Assembly (NCBI RefSeq): GCF_030490285.1
Contig: NZ_CP129884.1
Span: 1 to 64,000, forward strand
Origin: Methylomonas montana
Lineage (GTDB): Bacteria > Pseudomonadota > Gammaproteobacteria > Methylococcales > Methylomonadaceae
Direction of reading: 5' to 3'
DNA: 64,000 nt
Shown here: one piece after another, positions 19,270-27,549 of the stretch
How the letters are laid out: every line of letters begins with the position of its first letter
Position numbering within the stretch: position 1 is the first letter of the stretch
Program-made: the position numbers and the translations under genes
Notes under the pieces: generated by a model
Databases searched by the model: none
What the model saw: the letters and a program-made list of their open reading frames with translations, nothing else
What the model was told of the DNA's origin: nothing

Positions 19270-19812
19270 ATGAAGACGATGCCCATTGGCAAAGCATTCA
19301 CACTGATAGAACCAGGCCCAGTTGTCTTCATCACCACAAATGATGGAGAGAAGCATAACGTAATGACTATTTCCTGGACCATGGTAATGGATTTTTCGCC
19401 CAGATTAGCCATAACTACGGGTTCCTGGAACTATTCCTATAATACGCTTCGAAACTCAAGAGAATGCGCCATTGCTATTCCTACGGTGGATCTTATTGAT
19501 CAGGTCGTCGGAGTGGGGACATGTTCTGGCGCCGATACGAATAAATTTGAAAAATTCGGTTTGACCCCGCTCAAGGGAAAGCATGTTGGGGCGCCTCTGA
19601 TTAAGGAATGTCTGGCAAATATCGAATGTAGGGTTGTCGATATTGTCGAAAAGCATAACATCGTTGTCCTTGACGGTATTGAAGCCTACTTTGATGATTC
19701 ACGAAAAGAGAGGCGGACCATTCACGCAATCGGTGATGGCACCTTCGTTATGGATGGGGACAGATTGGACCGTAGGGAAATGATGCGATCGAAGCTTCAC
19801 GATGGCGTCTAA
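19270..19812 (+). CDS. Flavin reductase-like FMN-binding protein
   Basis: A 180-residue protein of the flavin reductase-like (split-barrel, FMN-binding) family. The N-terminal half reads GPVVFITTNDGEKHNVMTISWTMVMDFSPRLAITTG, the typical substrate/FMN strand pattern. NTLRNSRECAIAIPTVDLIDQVVGVG follows, and a conserved KFEKFGLTPLKGKHVGAPLI segment. Such proteins reduce free flavin or bind FMN in oxidoreductases. The start at 19270 is set by the strong GGAGGT; an in-frame ATG at 19243 would add nine unrelated residues and has no binding site. It is a single gene with no clear partner. Confidence 0.88.
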   Translation: MKTMPIGKAFTLIEPGPVVFITTNDGEKHNVMTISWTMVMDFSPRLAITTGSWNYSYNTLRNSRECAIAIPTVDLIDQVVGVGTCSGADTNKFEKFGLTPLKGKHVGAPLIKECLANIECRVVDIVEKHNIVVLDGIEAYFDDSRKERRTIHAIGDGTFVMDGDRLDRREMMRSKLHDGV

Positions 19813-20156
19813 TCCTGAAAACCTAGAGAATAAGCGTTAGCGATTTGAAATGGCCGATAGAGCGGCCGACGATATGATGATTGCCCGTTGCTGGAAGATT
19901 TCATTCTGCGTGAAACAATCGCTCTCATTTCGGTCGAGTGAATTCCAGAATGTATTGTTCATACCCGCTGCACCGGCGCCCATGGCTTTATCGAACTTCC
20001 CGAATCCCTGGAAAAATACAACCGCAAAAGTCTTGACCGAAGTAGGTGGGTAAACACCGCTGTTCACCCGCATTTCAACCGTAGCAGGCGGTTCGGGTTT
20101 TGCCGATACGTCGCGCAATGCCCGTTTTAATTCCCTTTTTAAGCGGTTCAAGCTGA
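19813..20156. other. Intergenic; doubtful minus-strand frame
   Basis: An open frame of 104 residues runs on the minus strand from a TTG at 20151 to 19837, just downstream of the 48-residue gene. It includes a TVEMRVNSGVYPPTSVK segment. No ATG, no binding site and no family recognised, so I do not call it as a gene. Confidence 0.35.
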
Positions 20157-20303
20157 CTAATCTCTAAAGAAAAAAAACCATAAAATCACACAAATCCCTC
20201 CTGGAACTCCGAGCATCCATAATATCAACGGTGGTAGTACCCTTCCTTCTACCTGGTGGCTAAAAGTCATAGCCTTACCTTTTAATTGACTTAATTTTTT
20301 CAT
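20157..20303 (-). CDS. Small membrane protein, 48 residues
   Basis: A 48-residue product starting MKKLSQLKGKAMTFSHQVEG and continuing into one hydrophobic segment (LPPLILWMLGVPGGICVILW) that ends FFFFRD. This is a basic, soluble N-terminus plus a single C-terminal membrane helix, so it is probably an inner-membrane micro-protein. A GGAGAAAGCC ribosome binding site lies directly upstream of the ATG. The VPGG break and aromatic-rich end look like a conserved proteobacterial small-protein family, but I cannot name it. It is short enough to be missed by most gene callers. Confidence 0.65.
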   Translation of the reverse strand: MKKLSQLKGKAMTFSHQVEGRVLPPLILWMLGVPGGICVILWFFFFRD

Positions 20304-20558
20304 GGCTTTCTCCAAAGAAATTTATGTTCTGGAATATTGATGACAATTTTCGTTTGGTTATGACCCGACGGTCATTAACGACAACAAGAATTGCGATACC
20401 AATCATCTGCTTTTAATCATATGCACCACAAAGCTGTCGGTCTGTACGGTATCTAACCTAATCCAGGGGTTTCCCCTCGTTCAAGTCGAAGAATTTCTGA
20501 TGATGCGACGACGTAAAAAGCAATGAAGTGAAAAACCGTCTTTAGTTTTCGCAAAGCC

Positions 20559-20690
20559 ATGATCATGAATCAACAAAACATTGGCGTGCTATTGACCGAC
20601 CGACAACGGGATGATGCCCAGAAGTTGATAGAGGCCTGGAAACCCAAACACCAGGATGATTGTGAAAGACTTGGTCAGCGGATGAAATAG
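20559..20690 (+). pseudogene. Short relic resembling the C-terminus of a Sel1/TPR-type protein
   Basis: A 43-residue frame with the core LLTDRQRDDAQKLIEAWKPK. The pattern L-T-x-x-Q-R-x-x-A-Q-x-L-x-x-x-W-K-P is typical of the last helix of Sel1-like repeat proteins. No preceding repeats are found upstream, so it would be a decayed end fragment. The evidence is weak, and it could be a chance frame. Confidence 0.3.
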
Positions 20691-20720
20691 CGCATGGTTG
20701 CTTTTTCTTTTTGCTGGGCT

Positions 20721-20914
20721 ACCGACAATCCTATCGGCGTGGATGGCGACGTAGATTTTGTAGTCCGGGTTACTAGCCATACGCGCAAAGATCTGCTCCG
20801 CGTCGTTCAGGGTAAGTGCTTGCCATCGTCAAACTCGGATTGCCCGTACAAGCAAAATACGGCGGGCAAATCGGCTTCGGTGATTTGACGGCAAATATTC
20901 GTGTTGTCAGGCAT
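20721..20914 (-). pseudogene. GNAT acetyltransferase, frameshifted and truncated
   Basis: From the ATG at 20914 the frame reads MPDNTNICRQITEADLPAVF and stops after DDGKHLP. Shifting one base continues the family sequence as LNDAEQIFARMASNPDYKIY, then RIVG at 20721. The combined reading is the N-terminal third of a GNAT N-acetyltransferase, whose acetyl-CoA motif should follow but is absent. There are thus two lesions, a frameshift near 20808 and loss of the C-terminal two thirds. It starts 5 bp after the stop codon of the PNPOx gene, so it was once the last gene of that minus-strand run. Confidence 0.7.
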
Positions 20915-20918
20915 TGCG

Positions 20919-21470
20919 TTAGTCGCTTTTTTCCAGGATGTGGGTGGCTATACCGTCGATACTGACTTGGTTGTTTTTCGTCCAATAGTCCCGTAACCCG
21001 TGTTCGCCCAGCTTCTCCGCCCAGTCCGAGAGTAATTCCCGCTCACCGGTATATGAAAAGTAGGGAACTGCCATACCGCAAGAGGTTTGCACCAAATCGA
21101 CATTGACGTCGAAAATCTGCCGGGCACCGGGTAGCGGTTTAAACCGGGCAAAAAGATCATCCCACTCCGGGTCGTACTGATGAACAACCTTCGCGGTGCC
21201 GTAAAGCCGCAGAATCAACGGGGCACCATCAAACGCACAAAACATGATGGTCATTCGCGGTGCTTGCTGTACATGAGCCGAGGTTTCGTTACCGCTACCC
21301 GTAGTGTTCAGCCAAGCAACGCGATTGGTGCTCAACACCCGTAGCGAGTCCATGCCCTTGGGCGAAATATTCACGCGACTGTCGGCGGTCGCTGTCCCGA
21401 CGAAAAATAGTTTCTGCTCGTTGATAAAGTGGATATGTTTGGCGGATAGTTCGTTAAAGCGCTTGCCCAT
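20919..21470 (-). CDS. Pyridoxamine 5'-phosphate oxidase-family FMN-binding protein
   Basis: A 183-residue split-barrel protein of the PNPOx-like family. Family features include FINEQKLFFVGTATADSRVNISPKGMDSLRVL near the N-terminus, then NETSAHVQQAPRMTIMFCAFDGAP and RLYGTAKVV, and QTSCGMAVPYF later. Members bind flavin or F420 and act as oxidoreductases of mostly unknown substrate; this branch is not the vitamin B6 enzyme PdxH. It sits in a minus-strand run of small genes, several of them damaged, but is itself intact. Confidence 0.87.
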   Translation of the reverse strand: MGKRFNELSAKHIHFINEQKLFFVGTATADSRVNISPKGMDSLRVLSTNRVAWLNTTGSGNETSAHVQQAPRMTIMFCAFDGAPLILRLYGTAKVVHQYDPEWDDLFARFKPLPGARQIFDVNVDLVQTSCGMAVPYFSYTGERELLSDWAEKLGEHGLRDYWTKNNQVSIDGIATHILEKSD

Positions 21471-21493
21471 GGCTGTCTCGCTGGTTTGAATGG

Positions 21494-21745
21494 CTAACGG
21501 TTTGGTTGGGTCATATTAGCAAAAAACGCAATGCGGCTTTTGATCTGCTCGACATCAAAAATGTAGACAGCGCCTGCTGAAACGATATGTCCGCCAAGTT
21601 TGGTCAGTTTGGCGTTAAATCCGGCTGGCCCGTCACCGCAACCCAGAATATGACTGCCAAGATCGGCCTCGCTCAGACCAAACATACCGACATATTCTGG
21701 GTACGAACGTCCCCAGGGCACGACCTTGTCGAGTGTAAAAGCCAT
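21494..21745 (-). pseudogene. Truncated SAM-dependent methyltransferase N-terminus
   Basis: An 83-residue product beginning MAFTLDKVVPWGRSYPEYVG and containing LGSHILGCGDGPAGFNAKLT, a methyltransferase motif I (GCGDGPAGF), and VDIFDVEQIKSRIA-type sequence after it. Family members are about 220-240 residues; here the remaining two thirds are replaced by a short tail (FFANMTQPNR) and a stop. It is a 5' fragment of a methyltransferase gene. No ribosome binding site is evident. Confidence 0.7.
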
Positions 21746-21780
21746 TCGATGTTCTTTAATGCTCCGGGTCTATAACCCGG

Positions 21781-22182
21781 TTATTGCTCGTCTGAATGTT
21801 TGGCAATAAATCGGCCGATGCGGCCAAGATGAGTAAAGCCGAATCCCTCCGGATATTTGAGTCCATAACCCAGCGCCCGATCAAAGCCAATGTGGGCACA
21901 CCAGATTAAACCGGCACATTGAAGTGCCGAGGACGGAACCGTAAAGCCGATCACCAGACTGACAATTGCACCGAGGTATGAGTGCGCAGTGTTATAGCTA
22001 ATGGCACCGACTTTGGCGCCGGCGAAGTAACCGAGCAAAGAAATATCGGGGACCAGGAAGTAGATTGCGAAAGTACTCCAGTCCAAGCCGAATTTTGAGT
22101 AGGCGACGCAGGCCGCAACCAAAACGCAAAATCCCTCCAATCGCAACAAAACACGAACGGCACCTGTTGTTTCACCTATCAT
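21781..22182 (-). CDS. DUF4260 membrane protein
   Basis: A 133-residue protein with three to four hydrophobic segments and the family signatures LLRLEGFCVL at the N-terminus, FLVPDISLLGYFAG, YNTAHSYLGA, and a highly conserved C-terminal HIGFDRALGYGLKYPEGFGFTHLGRIGR-type block. DUF4260 proteins are small integral membrane proteins of unknown role. The gene looks complete. Its start overlaps the end of the truncated thioesterase gene by 11 bp. Confidence 0.88.
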   Translation of the reverse strand: MIGETTGAVRVLLRLEGFCVLVAACVAYSKFGLDWSTFAIYFLVPDISLLGYFAGAKVGAISYNTAHSYLGAIVSLVIGFTVPSSALQCAGLIWCAHIGFDRALGYGLKYPEGFGFTHLGRIGRFIAKHSDEQ

Positions 22183-22483
22183 TTGGACTCCAGAAATTTC
22201 TGCATAGAAACTGATTATTTTGGGTTATCTGGCCCGACGCTGGTTTACGAAACTTGGCTTCGAGTTTTCTCACGACCGGAACAACTCCGGTTTCGTCAGC
22301 CAAGTGTTGCGAAAGAAATGCAGCGGAGCCCGCCTCGACTACTGCCAATAAAGCACTGCCATGGACGGTGCCGAGATGATTGGTGTATTGCATTTTGTCG
22401 GGAAAGCAAACCAAAAAGCCGCTATCCGGATTGGCAAGCTCCAGCCCGATAAGCCGATTGAAGGGTAATTGCGATACGTCCAA
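22172..22483 (-). pseudogene. Truncated hotdog-fold thioesterase
   Basis: A 103-residue product with the N-terminal half of a PaaI/DUF4442-type thioesterase: PFNRLIGLELANPDSGFLV, then HLGTVHGSALLAVVEAGSAAFL (hotdog central helix with the catalytic-region HGS), and VRKLEAKFRKPASGQI. After that the sequence changes to an unrelated tail, QNNQFLCRNFWSPNDR. Intact relatives carry about 40-50 more residues forming the last strands. It is probably a frameshifted or deleted gene, in the same damaged run as the methyltransferase and GNAT fragments. Confidence 0.65.
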
Positions 22484-22529
22484 GAAGTTCCTCTCTAACT
22501 ATTGCTATTCATGTCAAGCGTGTACTGTT

Positions 22530-23075
22530 TTACCGATTGGCAGTCTGCCGGATTACCTTGCCAGGTAATCTTGCCAATAGCTCCACATACGATTCTTCTA
22601 TTAGCTGATGATGATTGATGCCCAGTTTTTCCAGTAATTCATGGGCAATGGACACACCGGTTTCGCTCGACTCACATTCGCCAAGCACCACTTCCAATTC
22701 CAGAAAATCACCCAGTCCTTCGATTCTATCCAAATGTACTCGGGTTCTGCCGACCATAAACAATGTGCGGTGTTTTTGCACCCTACCGCTTTCACCATAA
22801 GCAAGCGTCAAGCTTTGCCGGAGTGTATCCGGCGATGCGGTGGGCGAAATCACATAAAAAGACTGTTTGGGACCTGCGCTGTCGGGGCGCTGATAGAAAA
22901 TCAGCTGTCCGTCATGATCGGAGAAGGCGCGAAGTTTCAGCCTGCCGTTGGGGCAAGCGAAAAAAGTATCGTCTTGGATGATTTCGATGGGCCCTTCATC
23001 GGCAATATTAATCACCAGCGGCCATAGTGATTCGACGCTGTCGATTCGTGCTTTGATTTCAATATTTCTGGCCAT
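22530..23075 (-). CDS. CYTH-domain protein (class IV adenylate cyclase-like / triphosphate tunnel enzyme)
   Basis: A 181-residue protein starting MARNIEIKARI, the CYTH opening motif (IEIKAR), with the later tunnel residues in KLRAF, LIFYQRP, LFMVGRTRVHLDRIEGLGDFLELEV. CYTH proteins bind triphosphates in a beta-barrel tunnel. Members are annotated as class IV adenylate cyclases or inorganic triphosphatases; which applies cannot be decided here. The gene is complete and lies 11 bp after a transglutaminase-like gene, so the two may form an operon. Confidence 0.88.
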   Translation of the reverse strand: MARNIEIKARIDSVESLWPLVINIADEGPIEIIQDDTFFACPNGRLKLRAFSDHDGQLIFYQRPDSAGPKQSFYVISPTASPDTLRQSLTLAYGESGRVQKHRTLFMVGRTRVHLDRIEGLGDFLELEVVLGECESSETGVSIAHELLEKLGINHHQLIEESYVELLARLPGKVIRQTANR

Positions 23076-23086
23076 ATTCGCTTCGG

Positions 23087-23674
23087 TTAGAACTTATGAT
23101 TTTGACAATCAACATCCGGCAAGTGGTTATAAACCTGCTCGACGGTTTGGTGTTCGGTTAAGGCTTTGACGACGACCGGCAAGGGTTCCGACCAAATGCC
23201 GGGTAAATCTTGTTCCAAAGGATTCACAATCGGAAACGCCAATTTCTCCAGCGGCGGGCAAAAGTCCGCGTTCACGTCGGGCTTATTGCCGCGCGCATCG
23301 ATCCGGTACCAGCCGTATTGCTGCAGGTAAACCGCATTCAAACCGTGCAGGCAAAAAGGCGCCTCGTTTCCGTCTATCGTCAGCCGCTGGTAACAAAGTC
23401 CGGCCGGAATGCCGTTGGCGCGCAACAGCGCCGCCAGCAAATGGCTTTTGGCGTAACAGTAGCCGGTGCCGTGGATTAACACCTCGGAAGCTTTGCAGGT
23501 CACCGGGTTCAGCCGGTAATCCCAGCTATGTTTGATCTCGTCGCGGACGAATTCGAAACAGCGTTTGGCGATTTCTTCCTCATCGGCGCAGCCGTCCGCC
23601 AGCTCCGCGGCCCGCGCGACGATGTTGGGATGTTGGGTATCGATATATGGACTGCTGTCGAGATATAGTTTCAT
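23087..23674 (-). CDS. Transglutaminase-like cysteine protease-fold protein
   Basis: A 195-residue transglutaminase-like protein. The catalytic Cys lies in HGTGYCYAKSHLLAALLRANGIPAG, the His in CLHGLNAVYL, and the Asp in YRIDARGNK, in the canonical Cys-His-Asp order. The N-terminal part includes RCFEFVRDEIKHSWDY. No signal peptide is seen, so it is probably cytosolic. Substrates of the bacterial family are mostly unknown; peptidase or amidase activity is plausible. It is the first gene of the minus-strand run towards 20.9 kb. Confidence 0.9.
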   Translation of the reverse strand: MKLYLDSSPYIDTQHPNIVARAAELADGCADEEEIAKRCFEFVRDEIKHSWDYRLNPVTCKASEVLIHGTGYCYAKSHLLAALLRANGIPAGLCYQRLTIDGNEAPFCLHGLNAVYLQQYGWYRIDARGNKPDVNADFCPPLEKLAFPIVNPLEQDLPGIWSEPLPVVVKALTEHQTVEQVYNHLPDVDCQNHKF

Positions 23675-24346
23675 CCGTACCTGATTTATGGCTTTATGTC
23701 GACGCCGGAATTTACCGCGTGTTCGATTGCCGCCAACACCTTACGCAGCAAAGAGACTATTTCCGGTGAAGACCTCAGTCTGCCTCGTTAATATTGGCGC
23801 TCGGTAACGTCAAGGTGATCGATACCGCTTCGATCAATCTTGCCGACATCGTAGTCAAGGTTTCCCTGGGCGCGGCATCGGCATGGTGGAGTGGCCTGGA
23901 ATAACCATTATCCACGATAATTTCCCACCGGAAAGTAAAGTCTTTCGTGCTTGCAGTGATGGCTGGCCCATGATTCTTTGCAACCTCAAGATGTTGCTTG
24001 AAACAGGTATGCCACTTCCAACATTTACTTTTTTACCGCAGTCGGCTTTCGCTTTCAATAAGCCAATGGCCAATAGTGGCATGATTGTTCAGTCGGGCAT
24101 GGCGATATATTGGCCGATAATGCCAGCGGACTGTTGCTATACCCTTCAAATGGCGCATCGTGTCAATTGGAAGATAGAACTGATACAGGCAAATTGAGTA
24201 TCATGTCGCGTGGTGTAGACAGCTTGATTTTCACAACATGGCCATTTTCAATCCAACCGATCCTAAAACAGTCATGTTAATTTCATTTACTATTGTCCCA
24301 TTTTGTTGCTGGCTTAACTATCCAAACGTCGCCAATATACAAGCAA
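23675..24346. other. Gap with an SRPBCC C-terminal relic (about 23883-24003, plus strand)
   Basis: Within this 670-bp gap a plus-strand frame reads ITIIHDNFPPESKVFRACSD followed by GWPMILCNLKMLLETGMPLP. That is the characteristic last helix of SRPBCC/AHSA1-type proteins (GWP-x-x-L-x-N-L-K-x-L-L-E-T-G). No intact N-terminal half lies upstream, so this is a gene remnant. The rest of the gap has no recognised coding sequence. Confidence 0.55.
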
Positions 24347-27154
24347 TCAGATTCCCAGTAATAATGGACTGAGTTTTTCTGCAACTTCCCAAATCGGTTT
24401 GGCAATTTCGCCAATCACAAGAGCCGCTTCTTTGATGCCTTCCAAACTGATGCTTAACCGATTATGACGCGGAGCTTCTCGTTGAGCTTCCACAACCAAG
24501 GCTTCAGCATCTCGGCCCAAGTCTTCCAAGCTTTGCGACGCTGGTACTTTATTATTTAATTCCTGAATTTCTCTTAAAAGATGAGCTAACAGCATAGTCA
24601 CTTCCTTGTTGGATTTGGATTCATCCAAGCTATTGAAACTATTTTCTATTTTTTCGGCGGCGATTATTGAGCCGTGAACTGTATTACCGTTAATGCTTAT
24701 TTTTGTCTCACTCACTTTTTTATCTCCCGCATAATAATCGCCAAAAATACTGATTCCGGCCTTAAGCTGCCCTTCTTTCGACAGAATAAGACCTAACACC
24801 TTACCAAGGTCATAACTCAAACCGGATTCAGCGATATATTCTCTTTCTCCTTTTCTAGCGAAAGCCAATAACTGTTGATATGGTGCCTTTTCGGTTCTGA
24901 ATTCCAGCGACGGTTTTGCGGTATCAATTAGTGAGGAATGCGGCAAATCCACCCATTCCCGAAAGTCCAACGCCAAATCACTAAAAATCCTTTTCATCGC
25001 ATCATACAAAACTGTAAGGTATTCCTTCGCGTCTCGACCGTATACCTGTATTACGATTAAGCGTCTGTGATAATTGGCTTCGACCAAAGCTTCGGCTTTT
25101 AAACTTCGGCTTTTGAATATACCGCCTCGCTGACTCAGTAAGTTGTCTTTGATTTCATGATGGCGACTAACGATAAACTCGCCTATTAAATTTCGTGGCA
25201 AAAAGCTACTGAAGTCAAATTCAAAACTCAAAATATCCTTGTTTTTTAATTCGGCGGGATAGCTCGACAACTCATCGGCTAATAACGCCGGAATGATCAT
25301 TTCGTTATTACTCAATGGATAGCAGAGTTTGAAGCGTTGCATGGCTCGACTGATGAATAGACATTTGTCCGCCGGGTAATTCAGCAAATGTTGGTACTCG
25401 TCCTCAACCCTGGAGCTTGCCAAAATCCGTACCATATCGGCTTCGTTGATGCGCGACTGCTTGGCATTCATTAAGGTATAAACCCCGTGAGTTAACCATC
25501 GGGGGTTCAATAAATATGCATTATGAAAGGTCTTTAATTCGTCGAAATGCAACATGACGCCGAGTTTATCGAAAATATCCACCAACCAATCCCGGTTCAA
25601 CTCGCCTTGATCACTGACCTGGTATTTATCGCACAACTGCTGGAATTCATTCTCCCCCATAAACGCATTGGTTAACGCGTTTTGTTGCAACTCCTGTAAT
25701 ACGCCACCTTGCTCAGGGGTAAATAGCATTTGATGAATACCCACTGCTTGTAATTGAACACTTAAGGCTTGCTTGAATGTTTCAAATTCGTGTCGATGCG
25801 CGGTTTTTGCCTCAGTACAGGAGACCGGATAAAAACCTTTAATATTCGGATAGTGCCGGGTCAAGTTCTCCATTTGCAGATGGATTATCGCTTCATCGGC
25901 TTTATTGGCAACTAATATCACCGGCGCGGAGTTACCGAACACCTTGACATGATCTAGCCAATATTCTGCCTGCTCGCTGCTGTTGATATCGGCTCGGGCA
26001 TTAATGACAATGATGTAAACGCATGATGAACGTAAAAAGAATTTGTGGGTGGAGTGAAACACCACTTGTCCGCCAAAGTCCCAAAAGTGGGCCTGAATAT
26101 TGGTATCCGGTACTAGCCAATCACGAATATCGATGCCGGCAGTCATAGTCTCCTTGCCTTGAATGACATCTTCGCCGTGCAATGCGCGGATCAGCGATGT
26201 TTTTCCGGACTCGCCATAACCTATGAAAATAGCGCGCACCCGATTTAATGGGGTGCTCGCGTTGGTGTTTCCTAAGTTTTTCAGATAGGCATTAACCTTT
26301 TTGGCGCCTTGTAATTTCAATTCATCCGGAATGTTGTTCCATTGCTTGCGTAATTCAATATCTATGTAGTGGCCTTTTACTATATCGTCATACCAATCCA
26401 GCCAGACTTCAAATCCAGCGTTTAGTGTTGAAACATCGGCTTTGAACTGCTCCAGCAATCTCATCCAGTCTTCCGGTATGCTTTCCGGCCACAATGGCTG
26501 CTCCAATAAGGCATTGGCTGTGATTTTGGTTAATGCCGCTAAATCTTGTCGAATGGCCAGGGTTGTTGCGTCCTGGGCAACTTTGGCAGCGTAGACACTT
26601 TCTACTGCGGTAACAGCGGAGTTTGAAGAGTAATCTCGATTACTGAAGAGTGTGAAGAAGGCTTCAACTAGTTTGTCGGATGGTTCGTTGTTGGCTGTTT
26701 TGGTTTTGTGAGTATTGACAGGATAGTAGGCGGTCCTGGCTGCAGAGTCGGCAGCTGAAGCCACGGCTGCTGCAATATCCGCTTTTGCTACATAGGCGGC
26801 TGCTTTTGCTGCGTCAGCGGCATGAGAGGCTCCGACTAGTCCGAAATTGGTCCCAGCATCGCCTATGTCGGCGATAGCGTCGGAATATTTTTCTGTGAGG
26901 GCAAACTCGATCGCCATGCCATAACAGCGCAGTATCGACAACAAATGTCTGTCTTTTTCGTTGGCTTTCCAGTATCTAAAGGATTGATCATTTGATCCGG
27001 TTAACGCGGCAAACCACGCTGTTTTGTTGGGAACAGATAATAAGGGCAAGACTCGCATTGCCGCGCGGACGGCAAATGCAACCCGTTTCTGAATCGGCAG
27101 TTCTTTTAACCTGGCTTGAATTTCAACTCTAAATTGATTTCTATCGAACATCAT
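24347..27154 (-). CDS. ROCO-family (Roc-COR) GTPase, candidate defence or signalling protein
   Basis: A 935-residue protein in three parts. Residues 1-300: helical, with an Ala-rich segment at about 110-145. Residues 305-450: a Ras-like Roc GTPase with P-loop GYGESGKTS (312-320), switch II DFGGQ (359-363) and G4 NKAD (417-420). Residues 470-790: COR dimerisation domain, opening with the COR-like LNPRWLTHGVYTLM near 549. The C-terminal 130 residues contain INGNTVHGSIIAAEKIENSF (about 823-842) and an amphipathic helical tail, like the beta-helix-plus-helix tails on bacterial NACHT, TIR and caspase-like proteins. Unlike typical ROCO proteins it shows no leucine-rich repeats and no kinase domain. 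Surroundings are gene-poor and AT-rich. Role unproven. Confidence 0.85.
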   Translation of the reverse strand: MMFDRNQFRVEIQARLKELPIQKRVAFAVRAAMRVLPLLSVPNKTAWFAALTGSNDQSFRYWKANEKDRHLLSILRCYGMAIEFALTEKYSDAIADIGDAGTNFGLVGASHAADAAKAAAYVAKADIAAAVASAADSAARTAYYPVNTHKTKTANNEPSDKLVEAFFTLFSNRDYSSNSAVTAVESVYAAKVAQDATTLAIRQDLAALTKITANALLEQPLWPESIPEDWMRLLEQFKADVSTLNAGFEVWLDWYDDIVKGHYIDIELRKQWNNIPDELKLQGAKKVNAYLKNLGNTNASTPLNRVRAIFIGYGESGKTSLIRALHGEDVIQGKETMTAGIDIRDWLVPDTNIQAHFWDFGGQVVFHSTHKFFLRSSCVYIIVINARADINSSEQAEYWLDHVKVFGNSAPVILVANKADEAIIHLQMENLTRHYPNIKGFYPVSCTEAKTAHRHEFETFKQALSVQLQAVGIHQMLFTPEQGGVLQELQQNALTNAFMGENEFQQLCDKYQVSDQGELNRDWLVDIFDKLGVMLHFDELKTFHNAYLLNPRWLTHGVYTLMNAKQSRINEADMVRILASSRVEDEYQHLLNYPADKCLFISRAMQRFKLCYPLSNNEMIIPALLADELSSYPAELKNKDILSFEFDFSSFLPRNLIGEFIVSRHHEIKDNLLSQRGGIFKSRSLKAEALVEANYHRRLIVIQVYGRDAKEYLTVLYDAMKRIFSDLALDFREWVDLPHSSLIDTAKPSLEFRTEKAPYQQLLAFARKGEREYIAESGLSYDLGKVLGLILSKEGQLKAGISIFGDYYAGDKKVSETKISINGNTVHGSIIAAEKIENSFNSLDESKSNKEVTMLLAHLLREIQELNNKVPASQSLEDLGRDAEALVVEAQREAPRHNRLSISLEGIKEAALVIGEIAKPIWEVAEKLSPLLLGI

Positions 27155-27549
27155 TCCCTCTTAACATCATCTGTTAGCCTTAACGCCGCTGCCGGTAACA
27201 ATCGGGGCGAACGGCGAAGCTTGAGCCAAAGCACCTTGTTAATTAAACAATTGTATGTTGGGTGCACAGATTAGCGGATTCAGCGCTTATAGTGCCAGAA
27301 ACAAAAGCCGATTAAGAAAATTGATAAAAGGTCGAACAAACCGGCTGGGTCGTTTCGGATATGCAGCAGTTCAATCTGGCGTTGGGGATGGGCGGGGAGG
27401 TGTGCGTAATTCCTACGTAAAAAGGCAGTTTTGGTAAATATTAAGGCTATGTTAGACAGTCGCCAGCAACCTGGTGAGAATGGTTGATAGCTGGCTATTT
27501 TCAACTTTGAAAGCGATCATGGATGACTCAAAAAACGACTTGATTAACG
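27155..27549. other. Intergenic, no gene recognised
   Basis: The gap between the ROCO start and the GGDEF stop, both on the minus strand, should hold the ROCO promoter. A short near-palindrome (CGTAATTCCTACG, about 27404-27416) is visible. Open frames on either strand lack recognisable features. Confidence 0.4.

Noticed and set aside
19837-20151. 104-residue minus-strand frame with TTG start
   Set aside because: No ribosome binding site, no ATG and no family signature; retained only as an intergenic note.
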